A DNA stretch of 43,346 nt from Flavobacterium sp. SCGC AAA160-P02 (lineage in GTDB: Bacteria > Bacteroidota > Bacteroidia > Flavobacteriales > Flavobacteriaceae). Position numbers and translations under genes: made by a program. Positions 17,863 to 27,870 of the stretch are shown here, in pieces. Within the stretch, counting starts at the first letter, position 1. Each line of letters begins with the position of its first letter. Location of the stretch: the NCBI GenBank assembly GCA_949541125.1, contig CATISV010000027.1, positions 1-43,346 of the forward strand, read 5' to 3'. The notes below the pieces were generated by a model. That model ran no database searches, was not told where the DNA came from, and saw nothing but the letters and a program-made list of their open reading frames with translations.

Positions 17863-19863
17863 CTACTTGGATTCTTTTTTGTTGTTATAGTAAAGATATT
17901 TAGTACTATGGTAATAAGAGGTTGCTAAACTATCCATTTTTGTCGCTATCCATGGGAATGATTCACTTACATCTTCAATATTTTCATCAGATAGCTTATA
18001 TAAATTTTTTAAATTATTATTTGTTTTTGTAAAATAAAACCCATTTTGGATTAGACCAATTCCAGGCTCGCCTTTAATTTTTAGATGAAGAAATGCGAAA
18101 GAATCTGATTTTAAACTATCTAGAGCATTAGACCCAAGGGTAAAATTGGTGTAGTTTGATTTTGCAATTGTAGCTAGTGTTGGAAATAAATCTACTAATT
18201 TTGCTGTATTGGTTATTTTTTGTGGTTTAATATATTTTGGTGCATGAATAAAGAAGGGTACATGATGTACCTGAATTCCAAAATCAAATTCTTTTTTAAA
18301 TGATTTTATTGGATTCATAGATGTATTATGATCTCCAAAAAATGCAAAAATAGTATTGTCATAGTATCCAGTTTCTTTAGCTCTTCTTAAAAAAACCTTT
18401 ACATTAAAATCTAAATATCGTAAAGCATTAAGTTGTGCTAAAGAAATAAAACCAGCTTCTTTTAAAGTAGTTTTGTCTATATCTTTATCTTTGAGAGGTA
18501 CATATGTTTCTTTTTTTTCAGGAACAGTAAAAGGTCTGTGGTTTGTTGCCGTTTGAATATAAGCTACAAAAGGTTTATTTTTTGCATGAAGTTTTCCAAG
18601 TACTTTATTAGATTCTTTAAATAAATCATAATCGTCTATTCCCCAAACATCCGCTCTATTTTCAGTTGTATAACTTCCTTCTTCGTAAATTTCTAAATTT
18701 TCAATGTTTGATTTAAAAACACCTCTAATATTTGCCCAATTTGCACTTCCACCAAGAAAGTATAATTTTTTATATCCACTAAACTGATCAAAAATTATTT
18801 TCTGATCAATAGCTCTTAAATTTCTAGATGTAGTCTTTTGATTATCGATATCAGCCAAGCCAGTTATACTAGAAAAAACACTAGCAGCTGTACCTGGTTT
18901 GTGCACATAAAAATTATTAAAATATACGCTTTCCTCAATAATTTGATCAATATTTTTAGTCGCTTTTGCTACGTTACCCTCATACCCCAGTGGAACAACC
19001 CCAAGTGATTCTAACATTACAATTACAATGTTAGGTTTATTTGTAAAGGTAGTATCAAAAGATATCTTTCTTTCAAATAACAATGTGTCTTTTGGAAGTC
19101 CTAGATATTTAGCAACTACCGGAAAATATTCCTTGGTTTTCTTTACATCGGCACCATCATTTCTAAAATAAAAACTATCAAAAAAGTTTAAAACAGGATT
19201 TAATGCGAATTGGTTAACAGTGTTGTTTTTTGAAAAAAAAGCTTCACTCCAACGTAAAGGATAATGTGTTAAGCTTCCATATACTCCAAATGAGAGTAAC
19301 AAAATGGTAATGATATAATAAAATGTTTTTATTTTATTTGAAATATAGGGCATCATTTTAAGCGCCATAAAATCAAATAATTTACCACTCAAAAAACGTA
19401 CGATTAAAAATAAAATAATCAATCCTAGTAGACCTTTATATACTGGATAAGTTTCTACCATTAGCTGAGTAGATATTTTTAAGTTCGACAAAAACCTTAA
19501 TGCAGTTGCATCTATTCTGGTGAACAAATAATCGTAATGTCCAATATCAATTAAGTAAACAATAGTAATCGATAAATAAATTAATACATTATAAATGATG
19601 GAAATCATTCTAAATACTATTTTCTTGAAAAATAAATAGTTGGCTGAAAGAACAAGTATTGAGAGAGGGAAATAACAAAGAATAGCTAGTTTTATGTCAA
19701 ATCTTATGCCATAACTAAATGCGATACGAATATCTTCTTTAGAAGCCGATTCTAAATCGGCAATAAAAAAGAAAAAAATAAGTCTAAAAATAAATAGATA
19801 AATAAATAGAAATCCAATGTTTAATAAAATGTATTTGATATAATTTGGAAGTCTTTTTCTCAT
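17863..19863 (-). CDS. LTA synthase family protein (membrane sulfatase/phosphoglycerol transferase-like)
   Basis: About five N-terminal TM helices; NIVIVMLESLG, catalytic-Thr region KPGTAASVFSSITG, FFGDHNTS. The track extends to a TTG at 19884; ATG 19863 preferred. Confidence 0.9.
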   Translation of the reverse strand: MRKRLPNYIKYILLNIGFLFIYLFIFRLIFFFFIADLESASKEDIRIAFSYGIRFDIKLAILCYFPLSILVLSANYLFFKKIVFRMISIIYNVLIYLSITIVYLIDIGHYDYLFTRIDATALRFLSNLKISTQLMVETYPVYKGLLGLIILFLIVRFLSGKLFDFMALKMMPYISNKIKTFYYIITILLLSFGVYGSLTHYPLRWSEAFFSKNNTVNQFALNPVLNFFDSFYFRNDGADVKKTKEYFPVVAKYLGLPKDTLLFERKISFDTTFTNKPNIVIVMLESLGVVPLGYEGNVAKATKNIDQIIEESVYFNNFYVHKPGTAASVFSSITGLADIDNQKTTSRNLRAIDQKIIFDQFSGYKKLYFLGGSANWANIRGVFKSNIENLEIYEEGSYTTENRADVWGIDDYDLFKESNKVLGKLHAKNKPFVAYIQTATNHRPFTVPEKKETYVPLKDKDIDKTTLKEAGFISLAQLNALRYLDFNVKVFLRRAKETGYYDNTIFAFFGDHNTSMNPIKSFKKEFDFGIQVHHVPFFIHAPKYIKPQKITNTAKLVDLFPTLATIAKSNYTNFTLGSNALDSLKSDSFAFLHLKIKGEPGIGLIQNGFYFTKTNNNLKNLYKLSDENIEDVSESFPWIATKMDSLATSYYHSTKYLYYNNKKESK

Positions 19864-19907
19864 AAAAATAAGTTCTGTATACAAATCTATAAAAAGGGAT
19901 TAATTAT

Positions 19908-21608
19908 TTATAATTGGTTAGCAATATTGTAATTGTGTAATGAACTTACCTTAACTAAATCCATTTTTTTTGACGTTTTTATTCCAATTCCAACATTCGG
20001 ATATTCTTTGATTTCATGTATACGTGCAGCATCAAAATAAAGTGAAATGTTTTTTTTACTCAATGCTTCAATTTTGCTTGAACTAACTTTAGCAGGAATA
20101 CTATAAATTTCATTTCCCTTTTTATTTTGAAAAACTATCTCAATATATAGATCATGTAGTTCAATATCGAAATTATAGGGATTTTTGACAACAACATTTA
20201 TAGATTCATTGGGAGAAGTACTAAAAGTCAATTCACCTGAATAAACAAAATCAATTGTAATTTTAAATAAAGATTTGTAATCATCTATAAAGGAAATAAA
20301 AATTGAATCTTTTCCAGAAGCTTTTATTTTTATTTCTGAATAATCTTTAAAAATTCTTGTAAAATATGAAACTGAATCTGCACTAAACTTATTATTTCCT
20401 GGGATAAATTCAAATTGATTTTTTCTCCCTAAAAAATTTCTTTGATAATGAGGTTTTTCCCTGGTATAAAACCAATAAATAGCAGTATTTTGAAAACTAT
20501 TAATAAATACTTTATCAGTGTTTTTTGTTAGATTTTTTGCTTTAGTAGTCCATTCTTTACTACCCTGAAATTTCAACTTAACAGGAATGATTTCTTCATT
20601 TGCAATGATAATTCTTATAATTAAAATAATAATGATATTGACAATAGCTAAATAGTTAAAAAGTTTTAATTGTTTAGTATTTTCTATTAAGTAATTAAAT
20701 GTTATGAAAATCAATGGAAACATAATTGGGGCTATCCATTGCGCTTGAACATGTCCCCTGAAAGATGCTGCTAAAAAGAACAGAAAAAAACCAATAATAA
20801 TATAATTTAAACCTTTGTGAAATAAATTATTGGTTTTAATTCCCTTAAAAAATGCTTTAAATATGACTATAGATGTAAAACCAAGAATTGCAATGGCATT
20901 GACTAAGTGCATAAGTGTATATTCAAATTTATAGGAGGCTACAGAAGCCCTTTCATACAAATGGTAGTAAATAGAGGGAAAATTATGAGTATACTGCCAG
21001 TATAAATGGGGTATGTATAAAATTAGAGATCCTAAAATAACTAGCCATAGTTTATAATCCTTTACTAATTTCCAATTAGATAATACCACAAAAAGAATAA
21101 TTAAAATCCCTTGATATTTGCTATACATCATTCCGGTGATTGCTAGTGAAAGTAGGAGGTAGCTAAGCGTATTTTTTTTTGTTAAGTATTTTTTATACGC
21201 AAATAAAAATAAGGCAAAGAAAAGTAGTAAAGGAGTGTCTGGGGTAGTTATGAAACCATAAGCATTTAGCAAGGCAGTAGAAAAAAGAAGTAATAAGAAT
21301 AACCAAGTAAAATCTTTTTTTCTAGGATGCTCTAGTGTATTCCAAAGTAAATAAATTAATAGGCTAAAGGAGATAGTGGAAAAGAATCGTACCCCCAGTT
21401 CATCTTTACAAAAAAAATCACTGATGGTTACCCATACTGCAACTAAAGGAGGATGATCAAAAAATCCCCAGTCCATGTATTGACTATAAACCCAATAATA
21501 GGCTTCATCTGGTAGTAACTCGGTTTTACTAGCCTGAATTATATTCAATATAAACAATAAAAAGATAGCAATAGGTAGAAGTAACCGATGCTGTTTAAGT
21601 TTTGTCAT
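19908..21608 (-). CDS. Glycosyltransferase family 39 (ArnT/PMT-like) membrane protein
   Basis: LLPDEAYYWVYSQYMDWGFFDHPPLVA, many TM helices, about 200 aa soluble C-terminal part. Confidence 0.88.
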   Translation of the reverse strand: MTKLKQHRLLLPIAIFLLFILNIIQASKTELLPDEAYYWVYSQYMDWGFFDHPPLVAVWVTISDFFCKDELGVRFFSTISFSLLIYLLWNTLEHPRKKDFTWLFLLLLFSTALLNAYGFITTPDTPLLLFFALFLFAYKKYLTKKNTLSYLLLSLAITGMMYSKYQGILIILFVVLSNWKLVKDYKLWLVILGSLILYIPHLYWQYTHNFPSIYYHLYERASVASYKFEYTLMHLVNAIAILGFTSIVIFKAFFKGIKTNNLFHKGLNYIIIGFFLFFLAASFRGHVQAQWIAPIMFPLIFITFNYLIENTKQLKLFNYLAIVNIIIILIIRIIIANEEIIPVKLKFQGSKEWTTKAKNLTKNTDKVFINSFQNTAIYWFYTREKPHYQRNFLGRKNQFEFIPGNNKFSADSVSYFTRIFKDYSEIKIKASGKDSIFISFIDDYKSLFKITIDFVYSGELTFSTSPNESINVVVKNPYNFDIELHDLYIEIVFQNKKGNEIYSIPAKVSSSKIEALSKKNISLYFDAARIHEIKEYPNVGIGIKTSKKMDLVKVSSLHNYNIANQL

Positions 21609-22680
21609 TATAAGATTTTAATAGTTTTTTAGCAGAAGTAAAGGGAGTTGTTTGCCCTTTTTTAAGGAATTTTATTTCTTTTTGTAAAATGGTTGACATA
21701 TTTTTATTTTTAAAAAAAGAATCATATAGGTGTTGTTGTATAGTAGATGTTAACCAATAAGTATTCTGATTATTTCTATTGTGGGTAAAGAACTTGTTTT
21801 TCTTAACTAACAAAATGTATTCTTCAATCATATCATAGACAGCTTTAATTCCAGTATTTTCTAGAGCACTCGCAGTTACTACTTTTGGTTGCCAACCACT
21901 ATCCTTGATAGGATATAAGTGTAAAGCTCTATTAAATTCAACTTTAGCAATCTTGGTATTTTTTATGTTATCACCATCAGATTTATTAATAACAATAGCA
22001 TCAGCCATTTCAATAATCCCTCTTTTAATTCCCTGTAATTCATCACCAGCACCAGCAATTTTTAGGAGCAAAAAGAAATCTACCATTGAATGAACCATTG
22101 TTTCACTTTGTCCTACACCAACAGTTTCAATGATAATCGTATCAAAACCAGCTGCTTCACATAGAATGATACTTTCTCTAGTTTTTTGTGCAACTCCACC
22201 TAAAGAAGTACCCGAAGGAGAGGGTCTTATAAATGCATTCTTGTCGCTAACTAATCCTTCCATTCTAGTTTTGTCTCCTAAAATACTTCCTTTATGAACA
22301 GAACTAGTTGGGTCGATTGCTAGAACAGCTACTTTTTTCCCTTCGCCTGTTAGTTGTTTCCCAAAAGCTTCAATAAAAGTACTTTTTCCAACTCCCGGAA
22401 CACCTGTAATACCAATTCTTACAGAATTATTAGCATAGGGTAAACATTGCTCTAAAATTGTATTAGCTTTTTCTTGATGTTTTAGGTTTGTACTTTCAAT
22501 TAATGTAATAGCTCTACTTAAAAATGTAATATTTCCCTCTAAAATACCAGCAACAAATTTTTTGGTAGAAGGTAGTTTACTTCTTTTTGATTGAATTTTT
22601 TTTGCTGATGATTTACTTGTAGTTTCTGGTTGAGAAATCCCTTTTTTATGAAATATTTTAGATATTTTATTTTTGACCAT
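21595..22680 (-). CDS. meaB: Methylmalonyl-CoA mutase-associated GTPase MeaB
   Basis: GITGVPGVGKSTFIEAFG, AIDPTSSVHKGSILGDKTRME, FIRPSPSGTSLGGVAQKTRE, ETVGVGQSE, NKSDGDN. Confidence 0.95.
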   Translation of the reverse strand: MVKNKISKIFHKKGISQPETTSKSSAKKIQSKRSKLPSTKKFVAGILEGNITFLSRAITLIESTNLKHQEKANTILEQCLPYANNSVRIGITGVPGVGKSTFIEAFGKQLTGEGKKVAVLAIDPTSSVHKGSILGDKTRMEGLVSDKNAFIRPSPSGTSLGGVAQKTRESIILCEAAGFDTIIIETVGVGQSETMVHSMVDFFLLLKIAGAGDELQGIKRGIIEMADAIVINKSDGDNIKNTKIAKVEFNRALHLYPIKDSGWQPKVVTASALENTGIKAVYDMIEEYILLVKKNKFFTHNRNNQNTYWLTSTIQQHLYDSFFKNKNMSTILQKEIKFLKKGQTTPFTSAKKLLKSYNDKT

Positions 22681-22855
22681 TATATTGGATGACGAAATAA
22701 CTAGGTAAATTTATAAATAAAAATAAAGTAAATAGAATCTAATACATATTTAATATTTTTACTTTATGGCTATTTCATTATTTTATTAAACATATAATAG
22801 CTGAAGACATAAAATTACTTAAAGGAATCTATTTCTGTATTCCTTATAAAGTACC

Positions 22856-22863
22856 TATCTTTA
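22856..22863 (+). promoter_or_regulatory. Candidate -7 box (TATCTTTA) for cysS
   Basis: Near-consensus TAnnTTTG, 23 nt before ATG 22887. Confidence 0.35.
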
Positions 22864-22886
22864 GCGCAAAAAAAATAGTGCCTTTT

Positions 22887-24365
22887 ATGAAACTCTATAA
22901 AGAGAATCAATTAAAAATATACAATTCGCTTTCTAAAAGCAAGGAACTTTTTAAAACGATCCACGACGGACATGTTGGAATGTATGTATGTGGACCCACT
23001 GTCTATAGTAATGCACATCTAGGAAATATAAGAACGTTTATGTTTTTTGATGTTGTATATCGTTATTTTTTACATTTGGGTTACAAAGTTCGTTATGTTA
23101 GGAATATTACAGATGTTGGTCATTTAGAAAATGATGCTGATCATGGTGAAGATAGAATTGCTAAAAAAGCTCGCCTAGAACAAATAGAACCTATGGAAGT
23201 AGTTCAACGGTATACAGTTGATTTTCATGAGGTGTTAAAAAAATACAATTTTCTTCCACCGAGTATAGAGCCTACAGCAACTGGTCATATTGTAGAACAA
23301 ATCGAGATGATTAAAATAATCATAGATAAAGGATTTGCATATGAAATCAACGGTTCTGTATATTTTGATGTTGTTGCATACAATAAAAATAATAACTACG
23401 GTATTTTATCCGGCAGAAAGGTAGAAGATGCGATTCATAATACCAGAACCTTAGACGGACAATCAGATAAAAGGAACCCTCAAGATTTTGCCCTATGGAA
23501 AAAAGCAGATGAAAGACATATTATGAGATGGCCTTCACCATGGTCTGATGGTTTTCCAGGATGGCATTTAGAATGTTCAGTCATGAGTTCTAAATATTTA
23601 GGAACTCATTTTGACATTCATGGAGGAGGAATGGATTTAAAATTTCCTCATCACGAGTGTGAAATTGCTCAATCTAAAATATGTTCTGGTCAACAACCTG
23701 TAAATTATTGGATGCATACCAATATGTTACTTCTAAATAGTCAGAAAATGGCTAAATCTACTGGGAACTATATTTTACCAGATCAAATATTAACTGGTGA
23801 GAATACAATTCTAAGCAAAGCATTTTCTGCAAGTGTTATTCGTTTTTTTAATATGCAAGCTAATTACAGAAGTATTCTAGATTTTTCAAGTGAGGCATTA
23901 GAAGCTTCAGAAAAAGGATATTCTAAATTGATGGAGGCTTTCAATACACTTTCAAAATTGTCTACTAGTAAATCATCTTCAATTAATATTCAAGAATGGA
24001 AACAGAAATGTTACGATGCTATGAATGATGATTTTAACACTCCTATATTAATTTCTCACCTTTTTGAAGGAGTTAAGTTTATACATCTTATAAGAGAAGG
24101 TAAAGAAACCATAACAGCAACTGACTTGAAAGTTTTTTCAGATACAATGAATGCCTTTATTTTTGATGTTTTAGGATTGTTAAATAATTCAAAACAAAGT
24201 AGTTCGCATAAAATTGATGGGGTTGTAGAGCTATTAATAAAATTAAGGAAACAAGCCAGAGATAATAAGGATTGGGCCTTATCAGATCAGATCAGAGATG
24301 AGTTAATCACTTTAGGAATTCAGTTAAAAGATGGGAGAGAAGGTACTAGTTATACGGTTAACTAA
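22887..24365 (+). CDS. cysS: Cysteinyl-tRNA synthetase
   Basis: [46 protein letters not shown]. Track start GTG 22878; ATG 22887 preferred. Confidence 0.97.
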   Translation: MKLYKENQLKIYNSLSKSKELFKTIHDGHVGMYVCGPTVYSNAHLGNIRTFMFFDVVYRYFLHLGYKVRYVRNITDVGHLENDADHGEDRIAKKARLEQIEPMEVVQRYTVDFHEVLKKYNFLPPSIEPTATGHIVEQIEMIKIIIDKGFAYEINGSVYFDVVAYNKNNNYGILSGRKVEDAIHNTRTLDGQSDKRNPQDFALWKKADERHIMRWPSPWSDGFPGWHLECSVMSSKYLGTHFDIHGGGMDLKFPHHECEIAQSKICSGQQPVNYWMHTNMLLLNSQKMAKSTGNYILPDQILTGENTILSKAFSASVIRFFNMQANYRSILDFSSEALEASEKGYSKLMEAFNTLSKLSTSKSSSINIQEWKQKCYDAMNDDFNTPILISHLFEGVKFIHLIREGKETITATDLKVFSDTMNAFIFDVLGLLNNSKQSSSHKIDGVVELLIKLRKQARDNKDWALSDQIRDELITLGIQLKDGREGTSYTVN

Positions 24366-24403
24366 TTGATTATAAATTCTTAATATAATATTTAAATAGC
24401 TAA

Positions 24404-24652
24404 ATGTTAATTTTAAAAAACATTTTTATCGCTCCTTTTGTTTTATTGGTACGCTTTTATCAACTGACAATTTCACCCTATACGCCAACTACTTGTAGGT
24501 TTTCCCCTAGTTGTTCTAATTATACGATAGAAGCGTTAAAAAAAAGGGGCTTATTTATTGGAGGTTGGTTATCTTTGAAACGTATTGTAAGTTGTCATCC
24601 TTGGGGTAGAAGTGGTTACGATCCTGTTCCAGAGAAAGAAAATAAAGAATAA
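24404..24652 (+). CDS. yidD: Membrane protein insertion efficiency factor YidD
   Basis: [45 protein letters not shown]. Confidence 0.96.
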   Translation: MLILKNIFIAPFVLLVRFYQLTISPYTPTTCRFSPSCSNYTIEALKKRGLFIGGWLSLKRIVSCHPWGRSGYDPVPEKENKE

Positions 24653-24691
24653 TTTTTTTTGATATCATATCAGAAACAAATCAAATATAAT

Positions 24692-25543
24692 ATGAATTTT
24701 TTAGCCATTACTTGGGATCCATCAACAGGAATAGATTTAGGTTTTTTTACCATACGTTGGTATAGTTTAATGTTTGTAGCTGCTTTTGTTATTGGCCTAC
24801 GATTGATGAAGAAAATGTATATTGAAGATAAGATTCCTCTTGAAAAATTGGACACACTTTTTATGTATACGTTCATTTCTATGTTAGTAGGAATGAGATT
24901 GGGAGAAGTATTTTTCTACAGTTGGGGTTATTATAAAAATAATTTACTTGAAATCATCTTACCATTTAAAAAAGTAGCAGGAGAAACTGCAATTTTTGGA
25001 TTGATAGAAGGGTGGAAATTTACTGGTTATACTGGTTTTGCAAGTCATGGTGCCGCCATAGCAATAATTCTAACTATGTATTTATATAGTAGAAAACACT
25101 TAAAAAAACCGGTTCTTTTTATTTTAGATAGAATGGCAATTGTCTCAGCTCTAGGTGGAGCTTTTGTTAGGATTGGTAATTTTTTCAATTCAGAAATTTA
25201 TGGTAAACCAACAGACTCTAATTTTGGAGTTATATTTAAGGCTTCAGATTCTGAAATGTTACCTAGACACCCTACCCAATTGTATGAAGCGATTTGTTAT
25301 TTTATTCTATTCCTAATTTTATGGAGATTTTATTGGAAAACTGACAAAAAAGAAAAATTAGGGTTCTTATTTGGAATTTTTATGATTGGCTTATGGTCTG
25401 CAAGGTTTTTTATTGAATTTTTTAAAGAAGCACAAGTTGAGGGAAGAGAAGATTGGATTTTAAATGCTTTAAACACTGGACAAGTTTTGAGCATTCCTCT
25501 TATTTTAGTAGGATGTTGGCTTGTGTTTAGAAATAAGAACTAA
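24692..25543 (+). CDS. lgt: Prolipoprotein diacylglyceryl transferase
   Basis: IRWYSLMFVAAFVIG, GMRLGEVFFY, SHGAAIAI, GAFVRIGNFFNSEIYGKPTD, RHPTQLYEA. Track start TTG 24659; ATG 24692 preferred. Confidence 0.96.
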   Translation: MNFLAITWDPSTGIDLGFFTIRWYSLMFVAAFVIGLRLMKKMYIEDKIPLEKLDTLFMYTFISMLVGMRLGEVFFYSWGYYKNNLLEIILPFKKVAGETAIFGLIEGWKFTGYTGFASHGAAIAIILTMYLYSRKHLKKPVLFILDRMAIVSALGGAFVRIGNFFNSEIYGKPTDSNFGVIFKASDSEMLPRHPTQLYEAICYFILFLILWRFYWKTDKKEKLGFLFGIFMIGLWSARFFIEFFKEAQVEGREDWILNALNTGQVLSIPLILVGCWLVFRNKN

Positions 25544-25564
25544 TACTTATAGAAATTTATAATA

Positions 25565-25596
25565 AAAAAGTCTCATCTATTGTGATGAGACTTTTT
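25565..25596 (+). terminator. Intrinsic terminator after lgt (possibly bidirectional)
   Basis: 13-bp perfect stem AAAAAGTCTCATC / GATGAGACTTTTT with 6-nt loop TATTGT. Confidence 0.9.
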
Positions 25597-25617
25597 ATTT
25601 AGTAACTGTTTAAATAG

Positions 25618-27759
25618 TTATCCCTTAATCTTATTTTTAAATTTATCAAACTTTGATTTATTATTCTTTGGCCAGCTATTATTTGAAGTATCTACATCTG
25701 CAGTTTCTAAATCTGGATCAATAATGATGTTAGTAATTTCTTTATTAGAATTTATAACCTTTGTGATTTCATTATCATTGTATCTCCAGATTTGTGCTGG
25801 GTATATTTTTCTTTCTTTAGATCCATCTTTGTATGTAAACTCAGCGATTATAGGCATTACTAATCCACCTGGTTTATCAAAAGTAATCTCGTAGAAGAAG
25901 TTTGAATCTGCTTTTTCAGCATTTTTAGGAGTAAAGGTCAAGCCTTCAGAAGTATCTTCCGTAAAGTTTACACTCTTATCACTATCTTCCTTGTAGAATT
26001 TTCTTACACCTTTAATTCCAATATCGGTAACATCTGTTGTGTAAAACCATCCTCTCCAAAACCAATCTAGGTCCATGGCTGAGGCATCTTCCATGGTTCT
26101 GAAAAAATCGGCTGGTGTAGGATGTTTAAACTTCCAGCGTTGAGCATATTCTTTAAAAGCATGATCAAATAATTCTTTACCCATAATGGTCTCTCTGAGG
26201 ATATATAAACCAGTTGCAGGCTTTCCATAGGCATTGTTACCAAAGCTGTATACATTGTCTCCTTTCGACATAATAGGAGCTATGGTAGACTGATCTCCAC
26301 TCATATATTCAACAATATTCTTCGGAAGCCCACGGCTAATCGGAAAATTGGGATCATAATCTAATTCGGCTAAAATTTCAACAAAAGAATTCAATCCTTC
26401 GTCCATCCATGTCCATTGACGTTCATCTGAATTGACAATCATTGGGAAATAATTATGCCCTACTTCGTGAATAGTTACTTTAATCATTCTATATTTCATT
26501 CGATCAGAATATCCTCCATCTGGTAAATCAGGTCTTCCCGGATTGAATGCCATCTGAGGATATTCCATTCCCATTTGCCCGTCTACGGAAACTGCTTTAT
26601 GATACGGGTAATCAAATGTATATCTAGAATAAGTTTTTAAAGTTTGTGCTGTAGCTAGAGTCGAGTGGTCTCCATACAAAGGATTGGCTTCCTTTGAATA
26701 CAGAGAATAGGCCATTACTGTTTTTCCATTGATGTCTACAGCCATTCCATCCCAGATAAATTTTCTAGAAGTCGCAAAAGCATAGTCACGAACATTTTTT
26801 GCTAAGTATTTCCAAGTTTTGGTTTTCTTTGATCGATTCTTTTCTGCATTTATAGCTTCTTCTTGTGTGTGAATTAATACTGGTTTGTCAAAGGTTTTCT
26901 TAGCCTCTGCAAGACGTTTTTGTTGTTTATTAGTTAATACTTCCCTCTCGTTTTGCAATATGCCAGTTGCCTGCATTATATGATCTGCAGGTACAGTAAT
27001 ATCTACTTTATAATCTCCAAATTCTAAAGCAAATTCACTTCTTCCCCAGAATTGATCATTTTGCCATCCTTCTACATTATCATAAACACAAAGTCTTGGG
27101 AAAAATTGGGCAATTACGTAGTTATTATTTCCATCTTCAGAAAAATGTTCATATCCAGACCTCCCTCTGTTAATTCTATGATTATTGATGTTATACCACC
27201 AAGTTATCTTGAACTCAAATTTTTCACCAGATCCTAAAGGTTTTGGTAAATTGATACGCATCATTGTTTGGTTAATGGTATGCGATAAGTTACTCCCATC
27301 AATATTTTGAACACTCATAATATTAAATCCACCATCAAAGGGTTCACCATACATGGCATTATACCAACGTTTGTCTAATGATTTTGGTACTTTTCTGTTA
27401 GGAGTGATATCCGGAGTTTTTGAATCCTTAGCTCTAACATTTTGATCTAACTGAACCCATAAATATTTTAGTGTATCATCAGAATTATTATGATAGGTAA
27501 TGGTTTCACTTCCAGTGATTTTTTTATTGTCATCATCAAGAATGATACTCATTACATAATCTACTTTTTGTTGACTATAATTTTTACCAGGTGCACCAGA
27601 GGCTGTTCGTTGGCTATTTGGTGTAGGCAACAAATCCTTCATCTGTCTAAATTTATTCTGATTTGTATGACCTTTTTGAGTTTTTGTCGTTCTATTTTGT
27701 GCATTTGAGATTGCTGAGATAAATACTACAGAAATGATAATAGAAGCAAATTTTTTCAT
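25618..27759 (-). CDS. M1 family metallopeptidase (secreted), paralogue A
   Basis: Signal peptide, HEVGHNYFPMIVNSDERQWTWMDEG (HExxH-X18-E), GMEYP in place of GxMEN. Confidence 0.92.
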   Translation of the reverse strand: MKKFASIIISVVFISAISNAQNRTTKTQKGHTNQNKFRQMKDLLPTPNSQRTASGAPGKNYSQQKVDYVMSIILDDDNKKITGSETITYHNNSDDTLKYLWVQLDQNVRAKDSKTPDITPNRKVPKSLDKRWYNAMYGEPFDGGFNIMSVQNIDGSNLSHTINQTMMRINLPKPLGSGEKFEFKITWWYNINNHRINRGRSGYEHFSEDGNNNYVIAQFFPRLCVYDNVEGWQNDQFWGRSEFALEFGDYKVDITVPADHIMQATGILQNEREVLTNKQQKRLAEAKKTFDKPVLIHTQEEAINAEKNRSKKTKTWKYLAKNVRDYAFATSRKFIWDGMAVDINGKTVMAYSLYSKEANPLYGDHSTLATAQTLKTYSRYTFDYPYHKAVSVDGQMGMEYPQMAFNPGRPDLPDGGYSDRMKYRMIKVTIHEVGHNYFPMIVNSDERQWTWMDEGLNSFVEILAELDYDPNFPISRGLPKNIVEYMSGDQSTIAPIMSKGDNVYSFGNNAYGKPATGLYILRETIMGKELFDHAFKEYAQRWKFKHPTPADFFRTMEDASAMDLDWFWRGWFYTTDVTDIGIKGVRKFYKEDSDKSVNFTEDTSEGLTFTPKNAEKADSNFFYEITFDKPGGLVMPIIAEFTYKDGSKERKIYPAQIWRYNDNEITKVINSNKEITNIIIDPDLETADVDTSNNSWPKNNKSKFDKFKNKIKG

Positions 27760-27870
27760 GATTTAAAATTTTATTTTAAACTAAGTGTAAATTAATAATA
27801 ATGATTTATAATATAATACAAAGAGATAAAAATCAACAACCAATAAATTGAATTAATCAATAAGGGTTCT

